Positions 25,181 through 33,766 of a stretch of 64,000 nucleotides of DNA are shown piece after piece (the stretch's first letter is position 1; the number at the start of each line of letters is the position of its first letter). The stretch is from Paracoccus sp. TOH (GTDB lineage: Bacteria; Pseudomonadota; Alphaproteobacteria; Rhodobacterales; Rhodobacteraceae): NCBI RefSeq assembly GCF_030388245.1, contig NZ_CP098363.1:124001-188000 (forward strand). Direction: 5' to 3'. The translations under genes and the position numbers were made by a program. The notes beneath the pieces are model-generated. The model was not told the origin of the DNA. It searched no databases and worked only from the letters and a program-made list of their open reading frames with translations.

Positions 25181-26500
25181 TCAGCCCTCGAGATAACGTT
25201 CGATTTCCTGAGTGCTGACCGCACGTGCGAGGCTGGCATGTTCGACCTCGCAAGCTCTCGTGAAGTGGTTTACGAAGCGTTCGCCGAAAAGACGGCGCGC
25301 GTTCTCGCTTGCCGACAGCCGCGCGGCGGCCTCGGCAAGGCTTCCCGGCAGCCTGATCGCGCCGGGTGGAATGTCGTCCGGTCCGTTGTCCGGGGTCGGT
25401 GCGGGTGCCGAGAGCTTTTCCTCGATCCCGTCCAGGCCGGCGCCCAGCATCAGCGCAAGCGTGAGATAGGGGTTGCAATCGGCCCCCGGCAGGCGGAACT
25501 CCAGCCTTGCACCACCACCCTGCGACGGCACCGAGCGCACCGCCGTGGTGAAGGTGAGTTCGGCCCAGCCCACCGATTTCGGCGCCCAGGATCCCGGCGC
25601 ATAGCGGCGATAGGCGTTCACCGTATGGGCGCAAAGCGCGAAGGCTTCGGGCACCGTGCGGGTCATGCCGCCGATGAAGCTCAGCGCCGCCGGGTTGGTC
25701 ACGTTCTTCGGATCGGAAAAGACGTTCTTGCCCGTGGCCTTGTCCCAGAGCGACAGGCTGACATGCCCGCCAAGGCCGGGATAGCCCTGGCCCAGGCAGG
25801 ACATGAACGAGGCGGTCTTGCCGTGATTGCGGGCATAGGCCCGCGTCGCCAGGCGGAAGAAGCCCGCGTCGTCGGCCGCCTTCAGCGGGGATTCGGCGGC
25901 CAGCGTCGCCTCGAAGCAGCCCGGGCCGAGCTCTCCCGAGACCCCGAAGACCGAAACGCCGGTTGCGCGCAGGGTGTCTTCCAGCCCGGCCACGAAACCC
26001 GCATGGTTGGCGCCGGTCTGCCCGCCCCAGCACTTGTTGTCGGGGGCAAAGGAGCGCAGCCCGGCGAAGCCTGCCGTGCGCAGGCTTTCGGCGGTCTCGT
26101 CAAGAAAGATCACCTCGAATTCGAAGGCGGCGCGCACTTCCAGCCCTAAGGCCGCGGCCCGCTCGACCTGGCGGCGCAGGACCGCGCGCGGCATGATCTC
26201 GGCCGAATCGCCCGAAAATTCCGCGATGATCGCAGCGGCGTCGGGCTCGAAAGGGTAGCTGCGCAGCGACGTCGGGTCGATGACGACATCTTCCGTGAGA
26301 TAGGGGCCGGGGCCGAACAGGTTGTCCGAAGAATCCCAAATGGCCACGGTGTTCGAGAACCGGGGTTTATCCGCCCATTCCAGAAAGGAATCCCGCGGCA
26401 GGCGCCGTTCGCGGAATATGCCCGCGTGATCGAATTGCCCGACATGGACAATATTGATCTTTCGCTCTTTCAATGTATCGGCGAGATCATTCAGTGCCAT
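25181..26500 (-). CDS. second glutamine-synthetase-like ligase, GlnA/PuuA-related
   Basis: The 439-residue product starts at MALNDLADTLKERKI, chosen over the upstream ATG at 26548 for homology. ADKPRFSNTVAIWDSSDNL lies in the N-terminal domain; EFEVIFL, GELGPGCFEATL, GGHVSLSLWD and DCNPYLTLALMLGAGL mark the GS active-site strands. It retains the NPYL signature the first ligase lacks. It is the first gene of the leftward operon, about 285 bases from a sigma-54 promoter. Two different ligases may act on different intermediates or form a mixed complex. Confidence 0.85.
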   Translation of the reverse strand: MALNDLADTLKERKINIVHVGQFDHAGIFRERRLPRDSFLEWADKPRFSNTVAIWDSSDNLFGPGPYLTEDVVIDPTSLRSYPFEPDAAAIIAEFSGDSAEIMPRAVLRRQVERAAALGLEVRAAFEFEVIFLDETAESLRTAGFAGLRSFAPDNKCWGGQTGANHAGFVAGLEDTLRATGVSVFGVSGELGPGCFEATLAAESPLKAADDAGFFRLATRAYARNHGKTASFMSCLGQGYPGLGGHVSLSLWDKATGKNVFSDPKNVTNPAALSFIGGMTRTVPEAFALCAHTVNAYRRYAPGSWAPKSVGWAELTFTTAVRSVPSQGGGARLEFRLPGADCNPYLTLALMLGAGLDGIEEKLSAPAPTPDNGPDDIPPGAIRLPGSLAEAAARLSASENARRLFGERFVNHFTRACEVEHASLARAVSTQEIERYLEG

Positions 26501-26605
26501 TAAAATACATCTCCATGTTTGCATGGTTTCAGGATGGGCGCGGGGCAAATCTCAAGGTTTGCAACTGACAAGGTTTCTGGTCGGTGCAGCTTCCGATCGC
26601 GCGAG

Positions 26606-26671
26606 CGATACCAGTATCGGCACCCGGCCGTGCATCGGTGCGCCTGGCTGCCATGGTATCGAATCCGATAC
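26606..26671. promoter_or_regulatory. paired CGATAC/GTATCG palindromes
   Basis: CGATAC-CA-GTATCG lies at 26606-26619 and GTATCG-AATC-CGATAC at 26656-26671. The same hexamer is used in both, with centres 51 bases apart, in the leader between the leftward sigma-54 promoter and the ligase gene. They may bind a regulator. Function is inferred from symmetry only. Confidence 0.4.
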
Positions 26672-26793
26672 GGAAAGAAGACGCGGTGCCCGCAGCGTTG
26701 CGCCGGCTCGCCCGCATCGTTTCCGTTCCAAATCTGATCGTCTTGTTCCGGCAAGGTCAGAACCAGGATTTTCCATTCTTCTCGGCCCTCCTT

Positions 26794-26810
26794 ATGCAAG
26801 ACGGATGCCA
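26794..26810 (-). promoter_or_regulatory. sigma-54 promoter of the leftward ligase/hydrolase operon
   Basis: Read on the minus strand the bases are TGGCATCCGTCTTGCAT, with GG and GC separated by exactly ten bases as sigma-54 requires. Transcription would start near 26783 and reach the ligase gene at 26500 after a leader of about 280 bases. Confidence 0.75.
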
Positions 26811-26877
26811 GCCGGCGGTCCTTTCGTGAAACCAACTGTTTTTTCTGCACAATATGCGGATTTACCGGATTGCTCCC

Positions 26878-26929
26878 GGCCCGGGTGCGGGGCCGATGCT
26901 GCGATTGATCAGCAATCCCGCACCGGGCC
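26878..26929. promoter_or_regulatory. large inverted repeat between the divergent sigma-54 promoters (candidate enhancer)
   Basis: GGCCCGGGTGCGGGG at 26878-26892 is mirrored by CCCGCACCGGGCC at 26917-26929. A second interleaved pair, GATTGCT (26868-26874) and AGCAATC (26911-26917), is present. The repeat lies about 70-120 bases upstream of the leftward promoter and about 260-310 upstream of the rightward one, where an enhancer-binding protein usually binds. The remaining intergenic bases between 26.50 and 27.25 kb hold no gene I can support. Confidence 0.5.
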
Positions 26930-27186
26930 GCTGCAATAATCGTCATGGTCGGAAAGATATTGCCGTCACGGGCCGGAGCATCCTGCAAATTCGCAAGCGG
27001 ACACTTTGATGAGTCGCGCTTGCGCTGCTGCCTGCGGCCTTCTTCGGGATCGCAGACCGGGCGCTGTGATTTTTCCGCGAGAGAGGGATGCAAAAGCGCA
27101 GCGATACGTTCGCCGCTCATCACGTGCCTCTCATGTGGAATTAAAAAATTATTTTAAATCAATATACTGCGACGAATGCCGTAGGC

Positions 27187-27203
27187 TGGCACGGGAGTTG
27201 CAT
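27187..27203 (+). promoter_or_regulatory. sigma-54 promoter of the P450 operon
   Basis: TGGCACGGGAGTTGCAT matches the sigma-54 consensus TGGCAC-N5-TTGCA at every key base, with GG-N10-GC spacing. Transcription would start near 27214, about 35 bases before the P450 start codon, which has its own GGGAG. Confidence 0.88.
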
Positions 27204-27248
27204 AAGAAGCGATAAAACAACGTCTAAGCGACATAAGGGAGTAAAACC

Positions 27249-30161
27249 ATGCAGCCGCAGACCCTGCCTTACCTCGATCTGCCTTACCTCGACATGTCGA
27301 AGCAGGGCTTTTCGATCCGCTCTGCCGAGGTGCTGGATGCTCGGGAAAAAAGCTGGATTGCACGCACCAACTATGGCCTCGCGGTCCTGCGTTACGACGA
27401 GGTGCACAAGCTTCTGCGCGATCAACGGCTTCGGCAGGGCAGTTATGCCTGGCCCGAACTGAATGGGGTTTCCGGCCTTTTCGCCGGATGGTGGCACCGC
27501 CAGATGCTGAGCCAGGAAGGCGCCGACCATGCGCGCCTGCGCCGTATCGCCAACCCGGTCTTTTCGCCCAAGCTCGTCATTTCTTTGCGGCCGAAATTCT
27601 TTGCGCTTGCACATGAACTGATCGACCAGTTCATCGAGAAGGGCAGCTGCGAGTTCATGAGCGAGTTTTCCGAACCCTATGCGACGCGGGTCGTCTGCCT
27701 TCTTCTTGGTCTTCCGCAGGACGAGTGGCGCACCATTTCCACCATCGCCAATGAAATGGGGCTTGCGCTCAGCGTCAATTACAAGCGCGACCTGGAAATC
27801 ATTGATGCCGCGACGGCAAAGCTGTTCGACTATGTTCAGGAGCTGGTTCGGCAAACCAGAGAGCGCGGATACGGCGACGATTTCGTCAGCACGCTGGTGC
27901 GTACCGCCAGCGAAGGCGACGACACGCTGAGCGAGCGCGAGCTTTATGACATGCTCGTCTCCGTTCTTTTCGGTGCCGTGGATACGACGCGCAACCAGAT
28001 CGGCCTGGCGCTGTCGGTTTTTGCCGAGCATCCGGACCAATGGGAGCTGCTGGGGCAGAACCCCGAACTGGGCAAGCCTGCAGTGGAGGAGGTGATGCGG
28101 GTGCGCCCGGCCATTACCTGGGTCACCCGGGAGGCGCTGGAGGATTTCGAGTATCAGGGCATATACATCAAGAAAGGCACGACCATCCATCTTTTCGGGC
28201 AGTCGGCGGCCTCCGATCCGCGCGCCTTCCCCGACCCGTCCTTTGACATAACCGCGGAGCGCAAGCCGCATTTCGGCTTCGGTGGCGGCGTTCACCATTG
28301 CGTCGGCCATTTTATCGCGCGTGCGGACATGAACGAGGCGCTGGCAATCCTCGCCAGCCGCCTGAAGAATGTTCGCGTCGGGAGCGGGGCGCAATGGCTT
28401 CCCGACAGCGGCAATACCGGCCCGATCACGCTGCCCATTTCCTTCGACCGTGGCCCCTTGTCCAGGGATCTGGGAATAGATATTCATGCCCTGGCAGAGG
28501 AAAAGACCGATGCCGAACCGGTCGAGGAAAACATCGGTGGCACCAACCTGACGATCCTTTTCGGAACGCAGACCGGCAATGCCGAACAGATGGCGAGCGA
28601 TGTCGCAAGCATCGCCAGAAAGCGTGGCTTCAATCCGGTGGTCCTGCCCCTCAACTCCGTTTCACTGGGCATCTTGGGCAATCTGCGCCGGGTTCTGATC
28701 GTCACCTCCAGCTACGGTGACGGCGAGATGCCCGATTCCGCGCAACAGTTCTGGGAGGCTTTGGACAGCGACGATCCGGTCCGGTTCGAGAACCTGACCT
28801 ATTCGGTGATGGCCATGGGCGATTCCGGCTACGAGCGTTTCTGCAATGCCGGACGCCTGATCGACGAAAGACTTGCAAGCCGCGGCGCGTTGCGTGTCGC
28901 CGATCGCGCCGATTGCGACGTAAATTACGCGACGAAGGGCTTCGCATGGGTTGATGCGGCCGTTGCGGCCATGCAATCCGTCGAGGGAGAGGACAATATC
29001 ACCCGCGACACATTGCTTCAGCAAAGTGCCGGACTGGCCCGACCCAAATGGACGCGCCACAAGCCCTTCCTGTCGGAAGCCACCGAAAACAGATCCCTGG
29101 CAACCGCGGATGCGGACAAGGATGTTCGTCACATCGTTTTCGACATCTCGGGCAGCGGTATCGTCTATGAGCCGGGCGATTGCATCGGCTTGCTGCCGAC
29201 GAATGATCCGTCGCTCGTCGCGGCTTTCTTCGATCGCTTCGGAACCTGTGCACATGCTCCAGCTGCGGGTTTCGATGACAATCTGGGTACGTTGCTCTCG
29301 GAGAAACTGGAGATTCGGATTCCATCCCACGCCCTTATCCTGAAGGTCGAGGAGCTTGCCGGCGATCCCGAATTGACCCATGTCGTCGAAGGGGGCGACC
29401 GCGATGCCCTGGATGCGTGGCTTTGGGGCCGGGACATTCTCGATCTTCTGGATATGGTACCGGCCGGGAAGCTGTCGCTCGAGGCGCTTCTTCCGCTGCT
29501 GAATCCGCTTCAGCATCGTACTTATTCGATTGCATCGAGTGCAAAGCTGCACCCCGATGAAATCCATCTGACGGTCGCAAAGGTTCAAAGCCACAGCCGC
29601 GGGCGCGACAGGCTGGGCGTCTGCTCGGGATATCTTGCCGAACGCCTGGCGACCGGCGCGAAAGCCCCGATCTTCATGTCGCCCAACCGGTCGTTCCGGC
29701 TTCCGTCCGATGACAATGCGTCGGTCATCATGATCGGTCCGGGCACCGGCGTCGCACCGTTCCGGGCTTTTCTACAGGAGCGTAAGGCACGGGGCGCCAA
29801 GGGTAGAAACTGGCTGTTCTTCGGAAACAGGCACCGCGACCGCGACTTCCTTTACGGCAAGGAATTTGCGGCGATGCAGAAAGACGGTTTGCTGACCCGC
29901 CTCGATCTTGCCTTCTCGCGCGACCAGGCGGACAAGATATATGTGCAGAATCTTATGCAGGAAAATGCGAAGGAACTCTTTTCCTGGCTCGATAGTGGCG
30001 CCTATCTCTATGTCTGCGGGGACGGCAAGCGCATGGCCTATGATGTCGAGGAGGCCCTTCTGGGGATCGTCGGTGAGCAGGGCGGCCTTGGGCTGGAGGA
30101 AGCGCAGGCCTATGTGGATCGCCTGCGTCGGGAAAAGCGCTATCTGCGGGATGTCTATTGA
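27249..30161 (+). CDS. self-sufficient cytochrome P450 fused to an FMN/FAD diflavin reductase
   Basis: 970 residues. P450 domain about 1-405: I-helix LFGAVDTTRNQ (240-250), ExxR as E281-R284, and the haem loop FGFGGGVHHC with Cys351 as iron ligand. A short acidic linker leads to a flavodoxin domain (ILFGTQTGNAEQM, 436-448), then a CysJ/CPR-like FAD domain (RTYSIASS, about 757) and NADPH site (GPGTGVAPFRAF, about 830). The P450 part resembles soluble bacterial class I enzymes (GAVDTT), not the CYP102 type. NADPH electrons pass FAD-FMN-haem to activate O2, so no separate redox partner is needed. Context suggests hydroxylation of an alkylamide or amine. Confidence 0.93.
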   Translation: MQPQTLPYLDLPYLDMSKQGFSIRSAEVLDAREKSWIARTNYGLAVLRYDEVHKLLRDQRLRQGSYAWPELNGVSGLFAGWWHRQMLSQEGADHARLRRIANPVFSPKLVISLRPKFFALAHELIDQFIEKGSCEFMSEFSEPYATRVVCLLLGLPQDEWRTISTIANEMGLALSVNYKRDLEIIDAATAKLFDYVQELVRQTRERGYGDDFVSTLVRTASEGDDTLSERELYDMLVSVLFGAVDTTRNQIGLALSVFAEHPDQWELLGQNPELGKPAVEEVMRVRPAITWVTREALEDFEYQGIYIKKGTTIHLFGQSAASDPRAFPDPSFDITAERKPHFGFGGGVHHCVGHFIARADMNEALAILASRLKNVRVGSGAQWLPDSGNTGPITLPISFDRGPLSRDLGIDIHALAEEKTDAEPVEENIGGTNLTILFGTQTGNAEQMASDVASIARKRGFNPVVLPLNSVSLGILGNLRRVLIVTSSYGDGEMPDSAQQFWEALDSDDPVRFENLTYSVMAMGDSGYERFCNAGRLIDERLASRGALRVADRADCDVNYATKGFAWVDAAVAAMQSVEGEDNITRDTLLQQSAGLARPKWTRHKPFLSEATENRSLATADADKDVRHIVFDISGSGIVYEPGDCIGLLPTNDPSLVAAFFDRFGTCAHAPAAGFDDNLGTLLSEKLEIRIPSHALILKVEELAGDPELTHVVEGGDRDALDAWLWGRDILDLLDMVPAGKLSLEALLPLLNPLQHRTYSIASSAKLHPDEIHLTVAKVQSHSRGRDRLGVCSGYLAERLATGAKAPIFMSPNRSFRLPSDDNASVIMIGPGTGVAPFRAFLQERKARGAKGRNWLFFGNRHRDRDFLYGKEFAAMQKDGLLTRLDLAFSRDQADKIYVQNLMQENAKELFSWLDSGAYLYVCGDGKRMAYDVEEALLGIVGEQGGLGLEEAQAYVDRLRREKRYLRDVY

Positions 30162-30229
30162 TCGGCATCGCAGCCGAAACGGAAATCCGATGATGAATAT
30201 CGAACGAAATGAAAGCTGAAGGGCTGGAA

Positions 30230-31726
30230 ATGACGATATCCTACGACAAGGTTCGGGAGGTTGCCTCAAACCTCCGCTTCCCGACTCAGGCGTTCATAAA
30301 CGGGCAGCTTTGCTCGGCGGGAGATGGCGACACGTTCGAAACGGCCAATCCGGCCACGGGCGAGGTTCTTTGCAAGGTTGCCCATTGCAAGGCGGCCGAT
30401 GTCGATAAGGCGGTGATCGCCGCGCGCCGCAGCTTCAACGACGGGCAATGGTCGCGCGCGGAACCGGAGCATCGCAAGGAGGTGCTGCTCAACCTCTCTC
30501 GCCTTATTCGAGAGAATGCTTTCGAGCTTGCGGTTCTGGAAAGCCTGGACAGCGGGAAAACCATCACGGACTGCCTGCGGGAAATCGGCACGGATGTCGC
30601 CAACTTCTTCCAATGGTATGGAGAGCTGGTCGACAAATCCTTCGGAAAGGTGGCGCCGACCGGTGACAGTGCCCTTGCCTTGATTGTCAAGGAGCCGGCG
30701 GGCGTCGTCGGCCTGGTCCTGCCCTGGAACTTTCCATTGCTTATGGCGGCATGGAAACTGGCGCCGGCACTTGCGGCGGGATGTTCCTGCATCGTGAAAC
30801 CGGCCGAGCAGACTCCGCTGAGCGCCATCCGTTTGGGAGAGCTGGCGCAACAGGCCGGTTTGCCGGACGGCGTGCTCAACATATTGCCCGGCCTGGGCGA
30901 AACCACGGGGCAGGCGATCGGGCGGCACAACGATATCGACATCATCTCGTTTACCGGATCGACCGAAGTCGGCGGCTTGTTCCTTCGCTATGCCGGTGAA
31001 AGCAACCTCAAGGTCGTCGGACTTGAAATGGGCGGAAAGAGCCCGTTCATCGTTCTGGATGACGCGGATCTGAACGACGATCTGATCGAACATGCGGCTG
31101 CCTCGGCCTTCTGGAATGCCGGTCAGAACTGTTCGGCCAACATGCGCCAGCTGGTCGATGCCCGGATCGCCGATGAATTCGCCGAACGTGTTGCGGCGCG
31201 GGCCCGGAAATACAAGGTCGGGGATCCCCTTGACCCCTCGACGGATATCGGTGCGATGGTCACGCGGCAGCACATGGACCGCGTGACCGGCTATATCGAG
31301 CGCGGCGAAGCCGAAGGCGCCCGGCGGTTGACCGGTGGTGCCCGCAGCGGCAAGGGATGTTTCATCGAACCGACGGTGTTTTCCGGACTGACGCCTGAAA
31401 TGACCATCTCCCGGGATGAGATTTTCGGTCCGGTTCTGGGCGTTATTCCCGTCAAGGGAATCGACGATGCCCTGCGGATCGCGGTCGATACGGTGTATGG
31501 CCTGCATGCGACCGTATTCACGCGCGATGTGGATCGTGCGCTGTATCTGGCGCGGCGGCTGCCCTGCGGCACCGTATCGGTGAATGGATTTTCCGAGGGC
31601 GACATAAAGACGCCATTCGGCGGATACAAGCAATCCGGTTCGCTGTCGCGCGACAATGGAACGGAAGCGATGGATCAGTATCTCCAGACCAAGACGATCT
31701 GGGTGACTCTGCGCGATGCGGTTTGA
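30230..31726 (+). CDS. NAD(P)-dependent aldehyde dehydrogenase (second copy in the island)
   Basis: The product is about 498 residues from MTISYDKVREVASNL; AAGG precedes the ATG at 30230, and an in-frame ATG at 30209 lacks a ribosome site. VLPWNFPLLMAAWK, FTGSTEVGG, LEMGGKSPF (general base), GQNCSANMRQ (catalytic cysteine) and DEIFGPVLG are all present. It differs clearly from the leftward aldehyde dehydrogenase, so the two probably handle different aldehydes. It lies 68 bases after the P450 gene in the same operon. Confidence 0.92.
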   Translation: MTISYDKVREVASNLRFPTQAFINGQLCSAGDGDTFETANPATGEVLCKVAHCKAADVDKAVIAARRSFNDGQWSRAEPEHRKEVLLNLSRLIRENAFELAVLESLDSGKTITDCLREIGTDVANFFQWYGELVDKSFGKVAPTGDSALALIVKEPAGVVGLVLPWNFPLLMAAWKLAPALAAGCSCIVKPAEQTPLSAIRLGELAQQAGLPDGVLNILPGLGETTGQAIGRHNDIDIISFTGSTEVGGLFLRYAGESNLKVVGLEMGGKSPFIVLDDADLNDDLIEHAAASAFWNAGQNCSANMRQLVDARIADEFAERVAARARKYKVGDPLDPSTDIGAMVTRQHMDRVTGYIERGEAEGARRLTGGARSGKGCFIEPTVFSGLTPEMTISRDEIFGPVLGVIPVKGIDDALRIAVDTVYGLHATVFTRDVDRALYLARRLPCGTVSVNGFSEGDIKTPFGGYKQSGSLSRDNGTEAMDQYLQTKTIWVTLRDAV

Positions 31727-31869
31727 GGAAGCCCGCGGCGTTCCCGGGGGAAACCGGCGCAACTGCCGATTCCCCAGGGGATGACCGACCTATCGAATAA
31801 CGCCGGGAAATCCGCACACAAGTCACACGCGGCGGCACAATGCATTCAGCAGAATAAATGGAGCCCAGG

Positions 31870-32244
31870 ATGAGCTACAAGAACATCACCAACTTTTCCC
31901 AGAACTCTCCCGTCCGCCAGGTGGTGGACGACACCAAGAACAACATTTCCGGCGACCCCTTCTTCGGCCGCTGGCTGCAATTCGAGGACAGGACCGGCAC
32001 GGTTCGATCCGGTGTCTGGGAGGCGAACAAGAGCGTTTTCCTTGACGTCATGGACGGCATCGTCGAGTTCTGCCAGATCATCGAAGGCGAGGTGACCATC
32101 AAGTCGCTGGACGATGGCAGCGTGCAGACGATGAAGGTGGGGGATGCCTTCATCATGGAGAACGGGACCCGGATGGAATGGACCGTCGACAATTATGTGA
32201 AAAAGAATTTCGTGATCGTCAAAATTCCCGAGAAGCAGGATTGA
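31870..32244 (+). CDS. EutQ/DUF861-like cupin protein
   Basis: The 124-residue product runs from [14 protein letters not shown], with GGAG eight bases upstream. [16 protein letters not shown] and [16 protein letters not shown] form the two cupin motifs of the EutQ/DUF861 group, which typically lack the full set of metal-binding histidines. Such small cupins often bind amine or amino-acid intermediates or help in their catabolism. The exact role is unknown. Confidence 0.75.
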   Translation: MSYKNITNFSQNSPVRQVVDDTKNNISGDPFFGRWLQFEDRTGTVRSGVWEANKSVFLDVMDGIVEFCQIIEGEVTIKSLDDGSVQTMKVGDAFIMENGTRMEWTVDNYVKKNFVIVKIPEKQD

Positions 32245-32405
32245 GAAACCTCCTGCGCGGTCAGCGCAAGCTTGTGACGGGGTCGGGCCGTTTCCTGCGG
32301 ACATCCCGGCCGCAACCAGAGGTCCTGGCCCTGTCATGGAACGGCGGCTTTCGAGAGCTGCGCGTTGCGAGTTCGAACCATAACGTCAGAAACGAAACAG
32401 AAGAA

Positions 32406-33677
32406 ATGCCCATGGCTCATACCGATGTGACCCCCTCGCTCAAAGACTCCGAGATTGCCGCCGCGATCGCGCGCGAACTTGATCGGCAGAACGACCAGAT
32501 CGAGTTGATTGCTTCGGAAAACATCGTCTCGACCGACGTGCTCAAGGCACAGGGCTCGATTCTGACCAACAAATATGCCGAAGGCTATCCCGGCCGCCGC
32601 TATTATGGCGGCTGCGAGTTCGTCGACGAGATCGAGACCATGGCCATCGAGCGGGCCAAGGCGCTATTCGGTGCGGGATTCGCCAATGTGCAGCCGCATT
32701 CGGGGGCGCAGGCCAATCAGGCGGTGTTCCTGGCCCTGCTCCGGCCGGGCGACCGCATCATGGGCATGTCGCTTGCCCACGGCGGCCACCTGACCCACGG
32801 TTCGCCGGTCACCATGTCCGGCAAATGGTTCGATGTGGTCAGCTACGAAGTTCGGCAGTCCGATCAGCTGATCGACTATGACGCCTTGCGCGCCAAGGCA
32901 CTGGAAACGAGGCCGAAGCTGATCGTGGCCGGGGCGTCGGCCTATCCGCGCGTCATTGATTTCGCCGCCTTCCGCCGGATCGCCGACGAAATCGGTGCAT
33001 GGCTGATGGTGGACATGGCGCATTATGCCGGGCTGATCGCGGCCGGGCTTTATCCCGATCCGCTGCCTCATGCCCATGTGGTGACGACGACGACCCACAA
33101 GACGCTGCGCGGTCCACGCGGCGGCATGATCCTGACCAATGACGAGGCGCTGGCGAAGAAGCTGAACTCGGCGGTATTTCCGGGCAACCAGGGCGGGCCG
33201 CTGATGCATGTCATCGCCGCCAAGGCCGTCGCCTTCGGCGAGGCGCTCCGCCCCAGCTTCAAGGTTTATGCGACCCAGGTCGTCGCCAATGCCAAGGCGC
33301 TGTGCGAGACCCTGACCGCGGGCGGCCTCGACATCGTCTCGGGCGGCAGCGACTGCCATATGGTGCTGGTCGATCTGCGGCCGAAGGGCGTCAAGGGCCG
33401 CGACGCCGAGCAGGCGCTGGAGCGCGCCGGCCTGACCTGCAACAAGAACGCGATCCCCTTCGACCCGGAAAAGCCGGCGGTGACCTCCGGCGTGCGGCTC
33501 GGCACTTCGGCGGGCACCACGCGCGGCTTCGGCGAGACCGAGTTTCGCCGGGTCGGCAAGTTGATCCTGAAGGTGATCGACGCCTTGGCGACGGCCGGTC
33601 CGGAGGGTGACGCCGGGGTCGAGAAGGCGGTGCTGGCCGAGGTGCGCGATCTTTGCCGGCGCTTCCCGGCCTATTGA
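32406..33677 (+). CDS. glyA: serine hydroxymethyltransferase-family PLP enzyme (possibly a 2-methylserine hydroxymethyltransferase)
   Basis: 423 residues, normal SHMT length. Motifs: [14 protein letters not shown] start, [43 protein letters not shown], and [15 protein letters not shown] with the PLP lysine. It moves a one-carbon unit between tetrahydrofolate and an amino acid. Placement between a cupin and a D-amino-acid-oxidase-like flavoprotein in a catabolic operon argues for a specialised paralogue. 2-Methylserine hydroxymethyltransferase (giving D-alanine) is known from Paracoccus and is a reasonable candidate, but sequence alone cannot tell. ATG at 32412 is an alternative start. Confidence 0.88.
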   Translation: MPMAHTDVTPSLKDSEIAAAIARELDRQNDQIELIASENIVSTDVLKAQGSILTNKYAEGYPGRRYYGGCEFVDEIETMAIERAKALFGAGFANVQPHSGAQANQAVFLALLRPGDRIMGMSLAHGGHLTHGSPVTMSGKWFDVVSYEVRQSDQLIDYDALRAKALETRPKLIVAGASAYPRVIDFAAFRRIADEIGAWLMVDMAHYAGLIAAGLYPDPLPHAHVVTTTTHKTLRGPRGGMILTNDEALAKKLNSAVFPGNQGGPLMHVIAAKAVAFGEALRPSFKVYATQVVANAKALCETLTAGGLDIVSGGSDCHMVLVDLRPKGVKGRDAEQALERAGLTCNKNAIPFDPEKPAVTSGVRLGTSAGTTRGFGETEFRRVGKLILKVIDALATAGPEGDAGVEKAVLAEVRDLCRRFPAY

Positions 33678-33766
33678 GGAAGCCGGCCGGCCGACATGCC
33701 GCCGCGCCTTTTCCTTGACATGCGGCAGAGGCCGGGCAGTCAAGCAAGTCAACACAAGGAGTGAAA

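Noticed and set aside
27249..30161. CYP102 (P450 BM3) orthologue
   Set aside because: Domain order is the same but the P450 motifs (GAVDTT, FGFGGGVHHC) are of the class I soluble type.
31834..31845. GGCACAATGCAT upstream of the cupin gene as a fourth sigma-54 promoter
   Set aside because: GG and GC are only six bases apart instead of ten.
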